Origin: Akkermansiaceae bacterium
GTDB lineage: Bacteria; Verrucomicrobiota; Verrucomicrobiia; Verrucomicrobiales; Akkermansiaceae
Reading direction: 5' to 3'
NCBI GenBank assembly: GCA_026421245.1
Contig: JAPKDJ010000013.1
Coordinates: 1 to 64,000 of the forward strand
DNA length: 64,000 nucleotides
Shown: positions 9,731-19,956 of the stretch, piece after piece
How the letters are laid out: each line of letters begins with the position of its first letter
Position numbering within the stretch: the stretch's first letter is position 1
Program-made: the position numbers and the translations under genes
The notes under the pieces: model-generated
Database searches by the model: none
What the model was told of the DNA's origin: nothing
What the model saw: the letters and a program-made list of their open reading frames with translations, nothing else

Positions 9731-10184
9731 GTGATTGGCGAAGACGCTATCGGATGCCGGTATTTTAGACGAAGATGAAATTTGAGATTTGCGCAAAAAA
9801 AGAGGCGCTTCGCTTGAGGTGGTTCTTTTGAAAACTCATGGAGTTCTGGCAGAAAATCATCGCCGCCGACCGGTCGCTCCGAGTCCGCTAAGAAGAACGA
9901 GGCAAAGCCCCAGAGCTGGGCGTTCGTCTGAGGGAACTTCGTTTCGAAGCCCCTTCCATCGCTCTCGACCGCAGGGACGATTCGGAAACTGATATCCGTT
10001 GGACGGCGGAGCCATCCGTTGGTCAATAAGTCCCATCTCCGCCTCCCTTGTGCCGAGCACCACGAGCAGCATGCTCGCGTCGGTAGCCGACACGCCGAGT
10101 TTTTGAACGATTTCGTCCAGTCTGCAGGACGTGCTGAGAATTACCGTCTTCTTGATTTTCATCGGGAGGGTGGAGAGGTAGGAT

Positions 10185-12560
10185 TTGCCTAACGTGGTTG
10201 ACATTCTGGATCGAATACGAAGTCGGTGGTCGCAAGGGACTCTTGCGCTTGCATTACTCGTGGGTTCAGTTGCGGGCGGCGGCGCCCGTGAGATTAACTT
10301 CGATACCACCATCAAACCGGTCCTTCAGGAACACTGTTTTAAATGTCACGGACCGAAGAAGCAGAAGGGGAAGTTGCGTCTCGACACTCTCTCGACCGAC
10401 TTGGTCCAGAATCAGGATGTGGCCGAAGCCTGGTATGCAGTGCGCGAGGCGTTGACACTTGGTGAGATGCCGCCTGAGGAGGAAACTGCCCTTAGCCGTG
10501 ATGAGCGTGAGACCCTTCTGAGCTGGTTGAATACGACGATTGATCGTGCCGCGAAGCTGAGGGGGGACAAGGGAGGGCGAGTGGTGGTGCGTCGGTTGAA
10601 CCGGGTGGAGTATCAGAACACGATGCGGGATCTGTTCGGCCTGGATATCGCCTACGCTGCTGATTTTCCACCGGATGGTGTTTCGCCGGATGGCATGTTC
10701 AATAATGGTCGTTCCTTGCGCATGATGGGGATCCAATTCGAGTACTATCTTAAGGCTGCTCGGAACGCTCTCGACCAGGTGATCTTAACGACGCCGGAGC
10801 CGGAAGTGTTTACTCATACTTTCGAGAAATCGACCGAGGGGAAATGGGTTAATAAGATCAAGCCATCCAATCGCCTTGGGCAGAAGCAGGAATTCCTGGT
10901 TCGAATCAAGAAGGATTACCCAGAAAACGGTGCGTTCCGGATAAAGGTCAAGGCGCATGCAGAGTTTCCTGAAGAACGTGGCGCGTTGCCACGGATGGAG
11001 GTCTTCGTAGGCTACCGACCTGACACGCTGGTTGATCGTGAGCTCCTTGCGGAACTGGACATCACGGCGGATGGGGTGCGGGAATACGAGTTCGTTGGCC
11101 GTATAGAGAACTTTCCTTTGCCTGTTCGTGGACAGGGAAAGTATCCGGGCCTCGTGATCTCAGTGGTTAATGCCAATCATGATGGCTCACCTCCCCTGGT
11201 GGTTGAATCACTGGAGTTCCAGGGACCTCTGTTCGATCGTTGGCCTCCCGCACAACATCGACGGATCCTTCATGACTCGGATCTTCGGCATTCGCATGAA
11301 GCAGACTATGCGCTGGAGGTCATCGAGCGGTTTCTGCCCAGGGCATGGCGGCGACCTGTGATGGACAGCGAGGTAGAGCGGTTTATCGATTTTTTCAAGA
11401 CTCAGCGTAGAGAGTCACCGACCTTCGAGGAAGCGATCAAAGAGACATTAGCGATGGCGTTGATCTCCCCCAGTTTCCTTTATCTCCTCGAGCCTGATTC
11501 GGATGAGCCCCGGCGATTGAACTCCTTTGAGCTGGCGTCGCGTCTATCCTATTTTTTATGGAGCACGATGCCGGACGAAGTGTTGATGACGTCCGTAAGA
11601 TCGGGCGTTCTGCAGGAGCCCGACGAACTGGCCAAACAGGTGAGCCGAATGATCGGTGACGATCGGTCTCGGCAGTTCGTGGAACAGTTCACCGCTCAAT
11701 GGTTGGATCTGGATGCCATTGATCGGCTGGTGATCGACAAGAAACTGTATCCTGATTTCAGGCCGGACTTGTCGCACGATATGCGGAGCGAGACAGAGGA
11801 GCTTTTCGCTCATATCCTACGGAACGATTTAAGCGCACGTCATTTCATTACCTCAGATTTTGTAATGCTCAATAACCGGTTGGCTCGTCATTACGGGATC
11901 GAAGGTGTTTATGGAGGTGAGTTCCGGCCTGTGGCGCTTTCAGGCGATCATGCATCGCGTCGAGGTGGGTTGTTGTCGCAGGCTTCCATTTTGATGGCAA
12001 ACTCGACGGGGCGGAATTCCAATCCGATCAAACGTGCTGTCTTTCTCCGGAAGCGCCTTTTGAACGATCCTCCCGCGCCTCCCCCTCCCAATGTTCCTGA
12101 GCTGAAGACTGCCGATCCCGATTTCGCGAGGTTGCCGATTCGTGAACAGCTCAAGGCGCATGTGAATGATTCGGCCTGTGCCGACTGTCATCGTGGGATT
12201 GATCCGTGGGGGCTAGCTCTGGAAGAGTTCGATGCGGTAGGGAAGTGGCGTGAAAAGATTGTATGGCCGGTTGGTGGGGGTAAGACGATCGAGTTGCCGG
12301 TTGATGCGAAGGCCACGCTTCCTGATGGGCGTGAGGTCGATGGTATCGCGCAATTGCGGGAATACTTATGGGAGCATCGGAGGGAAAAGTTTGCTCGCGC
12401 GCTGGTGTCGAAATTGCTAGTGTACTCACTTGGCCGGAGTCTGGAGTTTTCCGATGAGGCGGCCATCTCGGCCTTGACGGATGAGTTTGTGAAGAACGAG
12501 ATGCGAGTTGGGCAATTACTGCAAGCGATAGTCGCGACACCGATGTTTCAAAGCAAATGA
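10185..12560 (+). CDS. DUF1592-family c-type cytochrome-like protein (copy 2)
   Basis: EHCFKCHGPKKQKGKLRLD and CADCHRGIDPWGLALEEFDAVGKWR haem motifs; DUF1587/1592/1588/1585-like order. Confidence 0.9.
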   Translation: MPNVVDILDRIRSRWSQGTLALALLVGSVAGGGAREINFDTTIKPVLQEHCFKCHGPKKQKGKLRLDTLSTDLVQNQDVAEAWYAVREALTLGEMPPEEETALSRDERETLLSWLNTTIDRAAKLRGDKGGRVVVRRLNRVEYQNTMRDLFGLDIAYAADFPPDGVSPDGMFNNGRSLRMMGIQFEYYLKAARNALDQVILTTPEPEVFTHTFEKSTEGKWVNKIKPSNRLGQKQEFLVRIKKDYPENGAFRIKVKAHAEFPEERGALPRMEVFVGYRPDTLVDRELLAELDITADGVREYEFVGRIENFPLPVRGQGKYPGLVISVVNANHDGSPPLVVESLEFQGPLFDRWPPAQHRRILHDSDLRHSHEADYALEVIERFLPRAWRRPVMDSEVERFIDFFKTQRRESPTFEEAIKETLAMALISPSFLYLLEPDSDEPRRLNSFELASRLSYFLWSTMPDEVLMTSVRSGVLQEPDELAKQVSRMIGDDRSRQFVEQFTAQWLDLDAIDRLVIDKKLYPDFRPDLSHDMRSETEELFAHILRNDLSARHFITSDFVMLNNRLARHYGIEGVYGGEFRPVALSGDHASRRGGLLSQASILMANSTGRNSNPIKRAVFLRKRLLNDPPAPPPPNVPELKTADPDFARLPIREQLKAHVNDSACADCHRGIDPWGLALEEFDAVGKWREKIVWPVGGGKTIELPVDAKATLPDGREVDGIAQLREYLWEHRREKFARALVSKLLVYSLGRSLEFSDEAAISALTDEFVKNEMRVGQLLQAIVATPMFQSK

Positions 12561-13912
12561 ATATGGAATCAAAGAAACCATGGCGATTGAATCGCCGAAC
12601 TTTTTTGCGAGGTGCCGGTGCGGCTCTGGCTCTCCCTGCGTTGGAATGTATGGGGAGGATTGCTCCTGCCGCCGAACCTCGTCGCCTCGCAGCGATCTAT
12701 TTCCCCTTTGGGGTGTCGATGCCTCCCGCTGATAGCGGTAAGACCGAGTGGAGTTGGTTTCCCAAGGACGAAGGTGCGGGCTTTGAATTCACGAAGGCTC
12801 TGCAGCCACTTGAGCCGTTGCGTGAAGACCTGACAATCCTGGGGGGATTGTCTCATCCAGATGTTCGCCAGATTGATGGACACGATAGCGCTGATACCTT
12901 TCTGACCGGGTGCGACCTTTTGAAACGTAAGCTGCACAATGTCCATTCGATGGATCAAATCGCGGCGGATCATCTGGCTGAACAAACCCGTTTTGCATCG
13001 TTAGTGATGTCAACGGATGGTGGCGTTGGAGAGCCGACTCGATCGAGTACACTTTCCTACAACCGGCATGGTCGTCCTATCCCGGCGCTCAATCAGCCAC
13101 GACAGATATTCGAGCGTTTATTTGGGGGGGGTGATGATGCGACTGAGTTGGGGAGGCGTCGGTTACGGAGCGGGAGCAACATGCTGGATCTTGTTCTGGA
13201 CGATGCCCGTCGCGTGCGGGGGCGTCTTGGGCGTGAGGATCAGGATAAGTTTGATGAGTATCTTGATTCGATTCGAGATGTGGAGAAGCGGGTTGAGCGT
13301 TCCCAGGCTTGGGTCGATCTTCCCAAACCAGAAATTACGGACCAGGATCGAGAGCGTCTCAAACTCGAGTCGGATTCCGAAGTGCCCGAGGATTACATCG
13401 GGACGATGTATGAACTGATTTACCTGGCATTCCGAACCGACTCGACCCGAGTTGCAACCTATCAAATCGCGAGCATGGGAGACGCGACGACGTTGGCAGG
13501 GAAGTTCCCTCAGCTATTGGGTATGGGCAAAAACCTTCATTCACTTTGCCATGACTGGAACAAGCCCGAGGGGATTGAGCCGTTAGGCAAGTGGGATCAG
13601 TTCCTCGCGCGCAAGTTTGCCGGGTTCCTTCAAAAGATGCGTGATACCCCGGCGAACGCCGAAGGGACGACTAACCTTCTGGATCAAACCTCGATCATCT
13701 ACGGCAGCAGCAATAGCACGACCCATACGAACCGGAACTATCCGTTGGTGCTGGCGGGCGGTAAGGCGATGGGTTTCAAGCACGGCCACTACCGACGATT
13801 CGCTGAATCAGTTCCCCTCTCGAACCTTCACCTGACCATGCTGCGACAGGCTGGTATCCCTGTGGAGTCTTTCGCTGATAGTAACTCGATGTTGAGCGAG
13901 CTGTTGGGGTAA
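12557..13912 (+). CDS. DUF1552 domain-containing protein (copy 2)
   Basis: RRTFLRGAGAALALPALECM Tat leader; 4-bp ATGA overlap with upstream DUF1592 gene. Confidence 0.92.
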   Translation: MNMESKKPWRLNRRTFLRGAGAALALPALECMGRIAPAAEPRRLAAIYFPFGVSMPPADSGKTEWSWFPKDEGAGFEFTKALQPLEPLREDLTILGGLSHPDVRQIDGHDSADTFLTGCDLLKRKLHNVHSMDQIAADHLAEQTRFASLVMSTDGGVGEPTRSSTLSYNRHGRPIPALNQPRQIFERLFGGGDDATELGRRRLRSGSNMLDLVLDDARRVRGRLGREDQDKFDEYLDSIRDVEKRVERSQAWVDLPKPEITDQDRERLKLESDSEVPEDYIGTMYELIYLAFRTDSTRVATYQIASMGDATTLAGKFPQLLGMGKNLHSLCHDWNKPEGIEPLGKWDQFLARKFAGFLQKMRDTPANAEGTTNLLDQTSIIYGSSNSTTHTNRNYPLVLAGGKAMGFKHGHYRRFAESVPLSNLHLTMLRQAGIPVESFADSNSMLSELLG

Positions 13913-13936
13913 GCCCAAGCGCAGCTGCAATCGGTG

Positions 13937-14103
13937 CTAATTTCCTTCTCCCTGTTTCAATGGTTCGACATCGAGGTAGATGTCGCGCTTTGCCCCCCGA
14001 ATGCGATTGTTCCGGCGGTGGGGTTACCTCCAACCAAGGCGAGTGTCGCTGCTGAAGCTGATCCGGCTATGAGGGTGGTAGGGAAAATATGTAATTTTTT
14101 CAT
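13937..14103 (-). pseudogene. small secreted protein remnant, frame broken at a 6-G tract
   Basis: MKKLHIFPTTLIAGSASAATLALVGGNPTAGTIAFGG then, after one inserted G, AKRDIYLDVEPLKQGEGN*; tract is C6 at 13993-13998 on +. Confidence 0.4.
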
Positions 14104-14230
14104 GTTTATCTGCTGGGGATTTCCAGAAACGCTCAGAATGACATTGCGTGACAAGTGGGATTGGCAGCCAATGAAAAAGTTACACCGGATTGTAATAGGT
14201 TGATGAGGGGTGAAATGTGTCATCCCCTAC

Positions 14231-14749
14231 ATGAGCTGGTTTTTAGCAGGGATCGTGATTGTGTTGATCATGGTTGCGATTTTTTACAACGGGTTCATTT
14301 CTCGACGAAATGCGATGAGAAATGCATTTGCTTCGATCGATGTGCAGTTGAAGAAGCGGTGGAATTTGATTCCCAACCTGGTCGAGACGGTGAAGGGCTT
14401 TGCGACCCACGAACGGGAGGTATTGAACGGTGGTGGCGGCGAGGAGTGCTGAACCGGGTTCGAGGGAACAATTTGTAAGAGAGGGGGAAGTATCAGCGGG
14501 GGTCGGGCGGTTGTTGGCCGTGGCGGAAGACTATCCGGAATTAAAGTCGAGCGATCAGTTTTTGAATCTTCAGCGGAACCTTACTGAAGTGGAAAGCCAG
14601 ATCAGCGCTTCACGTCGGGCTTACAATGCGGCGGTGACGGAGTGGAGGCCTTTCCGGGAGTGATTTTTGCCCGGGTTTTTGATTTCAATCGAGCCGATTG
14701 GTTTGAGGTGAAGAGCGCTGAGCGTCAAAACGTGGAGGTGGACCTATGA
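14231..14749 (+). pseudogene. lemA: LemA family protein, frameshifted
   Basis: Three frames: MSWFLAGIVIVLIMVAIFYNGFISRRNAMRNAFASIDVQLKKRWNLIPNLVETVKGFATHEREVLN | VVAARSAEPG...VGRLLAVAEDYPELKSSDQFLNLQRNLTEVESQISASRRAYNAAVTEW | EAFPGVIFARVFDFNRADWFEVKSAERQNVEVDL*. Confidence 0.85.
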
Positions 14750-14940
14750 GTAAATGGGATGTCGAGCGTGCGCTGAGCCAGGTCGAACCGGAGGTGGATG
14801 CCCTGGAGCGTGTGCGTTTGGAGGTCTTAGAGTCGCGGGCTCAAGGTGCGAAGAAAATGGGGCTGGCAACCGGGGGGTGCGGATTATGGTCCGGAGTATC
14901 GCCGGAATCAATAAGTCTACTTCGTGCGGATTACGGATGA
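14746..14940 (+). pseudogene. N-terminal fragment, possibly DUF3137-like neighbour of lemA
   Basis: MSKWDVERALSQVEPEVDALERVRLEVLESRAQGAKKMGLATGGCG...; 4-bp ATGA overlap with lemA remnant; truncated. Confidence 0.4.
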
Positions 14941-14989
14941 CTGCGCATGTCTTGTGGCGGAAGAGGCACAGTGGAAAAGATCGTATTCT

Positions 14990-16531
14990 CTAATAACTCC
15001 GTCCCCAGATAGCGCGTCCCTTAGTGGCCTGGCCGGTGAGGAGGCAGTTTGCGTCAGGTTCGTCTTGCTGGTCGTTGGGTAGGCAACGGATCGTGATTTT
15101 AAGGCGCTTGGAGAGTTCCTCTTCTTCTTCCCTCGACCCGGCCCATGGAGTGATGAGCCAGCCGGGATTTTCGTTGGAGTCGTCCCAATGCTTTTCGAAC
15201 GCGGCAATGTCAGTGCATTCGTTGATGTTTTCATCACGGAAGGTGCGGGCACGCTCAAGGAGCGACTGATGGATATCATCGAGAATCTCAACAACCTCGC
15301 GGAGGAATTCTTCCTTTTCGATGAAGGATTTTTCGTTGGCAGCTTGATCGCGGCGTTGGAGACAAACTTTGCGTTCTTCGAGATCGCGCGGGCCGATTTC
15401 GATCCGGATGGGGACACCTTTCTTGACCCATTCCCACTTCTTGACACCGCCACCGAGATCCCGGGTGTCAACGTGGACTCGAAGGTTTTCGCGACCGTAT
15501 GATTGCTCGCGGAGCCGGACGGCAAGGGCCTGGCAGGCGTCAATGATAGCATTGCGCGAGTCTTCTTTCGGAGTGATGGGAACGATGACGATCTGCTGAG
15601 GCGCAACGCGGGGAGGAAGGACAAGGCCGTCGTCGTCAGAATGGGCCATGATGAGAGTTCCCACGAGACGGGTCGAAACACCCCACGAGGTGGTGTAAAC
15701 GTGTTGTTCCTTGTTGTCGCGATCGACGAAAGTAATATTCTGGGCCTTTGCGAAATTCTGTCCGAGGTAGTGAGAAGTTCCGGCTTGAATGGCTTTCTTA
15801 TCTTGCACCATCGCTTCGACGGTGAGGGTGGATTCGGCACCGGGGAATCGTTCGGTTTCAGTCTTTTCTCCCATGATGACGGGGATGGCAAGGAGGTCGC
15901 GGATCGCATCAGCGTAAAGTTGATGGATCAGGTGCGTTTCTTCGAGAGCTTCTTCCTTGGTCTCGTGCGCGGTATGACCTTCCTGCCAAAGGAACTCAGC
16001 GGTGCGGAGAAAGAGGCGGGGGCGCATCTCCCAGCGCATGACATTGGCCCACTGATTGATGAGGAGGGGAAGGTCACGGTAGGATTCGGTCCAACGTGAG
16101 AAGGCGGCTCCGATGATGGTTTCGGAAGTGGGGCGGATGACGTAGGGTTCGGTGAGTTTGCCGCGGGGAACCATCTTGGTTTTTCCGGTAGCTTCGTCTT
16201 TCTCAACTTCGAGGCGGTGATGGGTGACGACGGCGCATTCCGTGGCAAAGCCTTCAGCGTGCTCGGCTTCCTTTTCCAGATAGGAAAGGGGAATGAGAAG
16301 GGGGAAGTAGGCATTCTGGTGGCCGGTGGCCTTGAGGCGTCCATCAAGGTCACGTTGGATGGCTTCCCAAATGGCAAAGCCCCACGGCTTAATGACCATG
16401 CATCCCCTGGTTTCGGAATTTTCAGCAAGATCGGCCGCGCGGACAACTTGTTGATACCACTCGGGAAAATTCTCCGCGCGCGTGGGAGTGATTGCAGATT
16501 TTGGCTTCGCCATAACGGGCCGGAGGATCAA
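14990..16531 (-). CDS. proS: proline--tRNA ligase (short, ProS type 3-like)
   Basis: FPEWYQQVVRAADLAENSETRGCMVIKPWGFAIWE, RPTSETIIGAAFSRW, FLWQEGHTAHET, TSWGVSTRLVGTLIMAHSDDDGLVLPPRVAP. Confidence 0.96.
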   Translation of the reverse strand: MILRPVMAKPKSAITPTRAENFPEWYQQVVRAADLAENSETRGCMVIKPWGFAIWEAIQRDLDGRLKATGHQNAYFPLLIPLSYLEKEAEHAEGFATECAVVTHHRLEVEKDEATGKTKMVPRGKLTEPYVIRPTSETIIGAAFSRWTESYRDLPLLINQWANVMRWEMRPRLFLRTAEFLWQEGHTAHETKEEALEETHLIHQLYADAIRDLLAIPVIMGEKTETERFPGAESTLTVEAMVQDKKAIQAGTSHYLGQNFAKAQNITFVDRDNKEQHVYTTSWGVSTRLVGTLIMAHSDDDGLVLPPRVAPQQIVIVPITPKEDSRNAIIDACQALAVRLREQSYGRENLRVHVDTRDLGGGVKKWEWVKKGVPIRIEIGPRDLEERKVCLQRRDQAANEKSFIEKEEFLREVVEILDDIHQSLLERARTFRDENINECTDIAAFEKHWDDSNENPGWLITPWAGSREEEEELSKRLKITIRCLPNDQQDEPDANCLLTGQATKGRAIWGRSY

Positions 16532-16690
16532 TCAATCTTTCAGTTTGGCAAAGGAAAATCGAGTGAAGTCGTTGGATGAGATAGCCGTTGTTCCACTTAG
16601 CGATTCGCTTAGAGCTGTTGGCGGTTAGCGGCCGCAAGTTGCATAGTTAGCCTCAATACTGATGGCTAAAATAGAAAGGTCGGAATGTGG

Positions 16691-17395
16691 CTAGGGAAAG
16701 AGGATTGCACCGCAGTTGTCGCAGTGGGAGATGGCGCTGCCCGATTGAGCGAGGGCGTAGGTGGCGGGGGTGACCTGGACGTGGCAGGAGGTGCAGCTGC
16801 GTTGGTTCGTCACGTGGACGATGGCATTGCCTTCGCGTTTGTTAAAGAGGCGAGCGTAGGTGTCCATGAGATCTTCGTCGTTGATCTTGGCGACCTTGTC
16901 TTCCCGGTTGGTTTTGGATTCAGCGAGTTCGGATTTGCGCGCGGTGGCGCGAGATTCGAGCTCGGAAATTTCTTCGTCGACGAAGCCTTGGGTCTTGGCG
17001 AGGGCGATCTCGGCTTCGGTGATGTTGGCGCGGAGGCCGTCGGCGACCTCCATGAGCTCAAGTTCGCGGGTCTCGAGTTCGTCGACCTGTCCTTCGTAGC
17101 GTATCACTTCAACGCCGAGTTTGGTGTATTCCTCGTTTTTCTTGGTCTCGAACTGTTGGACCTTCAGGCGATCGATGGAATTGCGACGAGTGCCAATGTC
17201 GAGTTCAACATTCTTGATTGCGATTTCGTTCGTCTGATAATCCGACTTGGCGGTTGCCAGAGCCTGGGTGTCATTGGCGAGGCGTTCCTTGGCCGCTTCC
17301 TGGAGTAGGGGGATCCGAATGAGCTCCGCTTCAAGAGTTTCAATTCTCTGGTCGGTTTCCTGGAGGCCGAGCAACTGCTTCACATCATCGCGCAT
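16691..17395 (-). CDS. coiled-coil protein with C-terminal C4-type zinc ribbon
   Basis: Heptad-rich N-terminus and CTSCHVQVTPATYALAQSGSAISHCDNCGAILFP. Confidence 0.88.
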   Translation of the reverse strand: MRDDVKQLLGLQETDQRIETLEAELIRIPLLQEAAKERLANDTQALATAKSDYQTNEIAIKNVELDIGTRRNSIDRLKVQQFETKKNEEYTKLGVEVIRYEGQVDELETRELELMEVADGLRANITEAEIALAKTQGFVDEEISELESRATARKSELAESKTNREDKVAKINDEDLMDTYARLFNKREGNAIVHVTNQRSCTSCHVQVTPATYALAQSGSAISHCDNCGAILFP

Positions 17396-17590
17396 GGCAA
17401 AGAGGTAGCGCGTGGAGAGGGCGGGGGAAAGGGGAATTTCGGAAGACGATGGTTTAACGCCACTTCGGGGAGAGGAAGTCGGATCTGCTGGGGGTTTTTC
17501 TGTTGGGAAGGGGCGTCGAGCGGCCCATCGGGTAGTCGCTCAAGTCACTGAACTCCAAGAGGATTGTTATTCCTGAGTAAGAGAAACTAG

Positions 17591-18982
17591 CTAGCGCTTC
17601 TTTTTCCCCCGGCGTCGCTTGGTTTTTCTGCGAGCTGATTTTTTGGCGGCTTTCTTAGCGGCTTTTTTGGCAGTTTTCTTTTTTGGAGGAGCTTTTGTCG
17701 TGGGTGATTTTCCAGCGGCCTTTTTGGTCGGTGAAGTTTGTTTCCCTTTTTGTGGTTCTTCAGGGGGCGAAATCTTGGTTTTTTTTGTCTTGGTAAGCGG
17801 TTTCGGGAGAAGGGCAAAGGTGAGGCCCAAGGTCAGGACTGGAAGAAGGAGGAACCAGTGGGAAAGGGTGATTGAAATGTTGATGAGAACGATAACACCA
17901 AGGAGGAAGAACCAACTCTTGCGGGTTTGTAGGAGAAGAGTGAGGGCAATGAGGAAAGCAATTTCGATGAAAATACTCCAGCGCCGATAGGTTTTTAAGG
18001 AGGTGGGTTTTTGGCTGAGAGCGTGGGGGATGTGGGTGGAGAGGAGTTGGTCGAATTCCGACGAGTCTGGGGAGAGTAGGATTTTTGAGGAGGCGGTTTG
18101 GTCGGGAGTGGTCAGGATGAAAGAGGCGGATTGGGCGGCTTGTTTTCCCTTTGGGAAGATTGCCATTCCCTCATCGTTGATCTTGATGATGGAGCCAGAT
18201 TCACCCAAGCGGAGATACCCAGACGGCTCGATGATCACTTGCGATGGCTTCAACTGATGAGCTGCGATGAGCGAAGCTAGGTGGGTGGTCGGGAGAATGT
18301 TTTTTCCCCAACGTACCAGCATGGGGACTTTTCCCTCTTCTAACCATTTTTCCGAGAGAGGGCCCTTGATGGATGAGATGCCGAATAGGGGGGCGTTGAT
18401 CGAAGGGACAGGTGCGATTTTATCGATCTCGGGGAGCTTGAGAGGCGTGTTGATTTCGCGTGTGATGACGGAACTTTCGAGATGTGCGGGGAGGGGAGAT
18501 TTATCTTCGTTGAACTCAGCCTTGAGCCCAATGACAAGGTTTTGAGTTTGAGAGACTTCGTGTTCGAGGGCTCGAAGGGGGATTTCTTCAGCATCGGGCC
18601 ATGAAAGTGGAGAGGCAATGACGATGAGTCCTTTTTCTCCCTTGCTAATATGATTGAGAAAGTAGGCCCACTGGGTGGGTGTGAGGTCCTGACTCCCAAG
18701 GATATCGCGCGTTTCCTCATCAACGAGGTAGCTGGCGATCGAGCTGGGCTCATAAGAGCTCTCAAATTTCGCGGCAGTGATGATGAAACTTTCCGGATTC
18801 CTGGCGTCTGAAAAGATGGTGTCCGCTTGAAATCTTTCGGGATAGACGAAGAAACTATGCTCAAATTGGACGAACGGGCCGAGAAATGGCAGGGCAAACA
18901 GTGCTGCGATCCCCGAGAGAAGGGGAAGGATGAAAAGGAGCGTGGACCGCAGGAATCGCATTGCTACGGTGGGTTTTAACAA
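17591..18982 (-). CDS. membrane protein with Lys/Ala-rich, histone H1-like C-terminal tail
   Basis: N-terminal signal/TM, two TM segments near aa 350-400, tail KKKTAKKAAKKAAKKSARRKTKRRRGKKKR. Confidence 0.75.
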   Translation of the reverse strand: MLKPTVAMRFLRSTLLFILPLLSGIAALFALPFLGPFVQFEHSFFVYPERFQADTIFSDARNPESFIITAAKFESSYEPSSIASYLVDEETRDILGSQDLTPTQWAYFLNHISKGEKGLIVIASPLSWPDAEEIPLRALEHEVSQTQNLVIGLKAEFNEDKSPLPAHLESSVITREINTPLKLPEIDKIAPVPSINAPLFGISSIKGPLSEKWLEEGKVPMLVRWGKNILPTTHLASLIAAHQLKPSQVIIEPSGYLRLGESGSIIKINDEGMAIFPKGKQAAQSASFILTTPDQTASSKILLSPDSSEFDQLLSTHIPHALSQKPTSLKTYRRWSIFIEIAFLIALTLLLQTRKSWFFLLGVIVLINISITLSHWFLLLPVLTLGLTFALLPKPLTKTKKTKISPPEEPQKGKQTSPTKKAAGKSPTTKAPPKKKTAKKAAKKAAKKSARRKTKRRRGKKKR

Positions 18983-18993
18983 CGGGCGCGAGA

Positions 18994-19935
18994 TTAGTCG
19001 AGGACGGGGCCAAGGGCGTCTTCAAGCGGCGTGTCGTCGATCACTTCCTTGAGGAACGATACGGCGGCTGGGATGTGCGAGAGATACCACTCGTTGTCCT
19101 GATTGTGTCCGATGTTGGCAAAGGCACCGAGGACCTGCATGAGGCGTTGCGCAGCGCAGTCCTTGAGAATGGGCTCGATGGGCTCTTCTTCACAGACGTC
19201 CTCCCAGAGGTTGAGGAGCTTTTGACGATCCTCGGCGGAGTGGTTCATGTAGGGATCGTAGAGGAGGGAGGCGAGGTCGTATTCTTGACGCCCCATGCGG
19301 AGTCCCTGGAAGTCGATGATGTAGGCCTCGTCATCATGCAGCATGAGGTTCTGCGATTGGAAATCACGATGAACCATGTGGGGAGCGGTGGCCCCGAGGC
19401 GTTTGGCAAGGCCAAGAAGAAGAGGGTCAGCGCGGAGTTCGGAAGCGTCCTTGCCAAGGTGGGTTTCGATGAAATGCTCGAAGAAGTATTCCTGCTCCCA
19501 GCGGTAGAGAGGTTCGTCGAAAATGGGTTGGAGTTCTAAGTCCTTGGGCGGGCGGGTGTAGAGGAGTTTGTCGAGTTGTTCGAAAGCGGAACGGTAGTAG
19601 GGCTCGCGTTCCTCGAATGGGGCGTCCTTGAGCGTGAGGAGATCATCGTCGCCAAGATCTTCGATGAGGGCGACATGGCGGCGGACGTTGTCGTAGAGGA
19701 CGTCGGGGATATTAAGTCCGGCGCTTTTGAGAAACTCGGCGACGGGGAGAAAATTGGCATTATCCGAGCGCTCGAGGGTGTAGTGGATGCCGATGAAGCT
19801 GGGATGGTCGTCGGGTTGAATCCGGATGATGGTGCGACCGGAGGCTCCTTTTTGGATGGGCTCCATGAGGACACGGTGTGTCGGGGAGAGATGGAGGTGG
19901 GCTCGGACGGCAGTGAGCAGGGTATCAGCAGGCAT
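18994..19935 (-). CDS. phosphotransferase, AmgK-like sugar kinase
   Basis: VHRDFQSQNLMLHDDEAYIIDFQGLRMGRQEYDLASLLYDPY (APH catalytic motif); adjacent to MurU-like gene. Confidence 0.87.
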   Translation of the reverse strand: MPADTLLTAVRAHLHLSPTHRVLMEPIQKGASGRTIIRIQPDDHPSFIGIHYTLERSDNANFLPVAEFLKSAGLNIPDVLYDNVRRHVALIEDLGDDDLLTLKDAPFEEREPYYRSAFEQLDKLLYTRPPKDLELQPIFDEPLYRWEQEYFFEHFIETHLGKDASELRADPLLLGLAKRLGATAPHMVHRDFQSQNLMLHDDEAYIIDFQGLRMGRQEYDLASLLYDPYMNHSAEDRQKLLNLWEDVCEEEPIEPILKDCAAQRLMQVLGAFANIGHNQDNEWYLSHIPAAVSFLKEVIDDTPLEDALGPVLD

Positions 19936-19956
19936 CGGACGAAAGCGGAAGTTTTT

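Noticed and set aside
8960-9778. 272-aa plus-strand ORF opposite the sulfatase
   Set aside because: Shadow of conserved sulfatase coding sequence; no recognisable domain.
9857-10315. Minus ORF MKIKKTVILSTSCRLDEIVQKLGVSATDASMLLVVLGTREAEMGLIDQ between divergent sulfatase and DUF1592 genes
   Set aside because: The first about 50 residues look protein-like but no family was recognised and the 5' end overlaps the DUF1592 start; evidence too weak for a CDS call.
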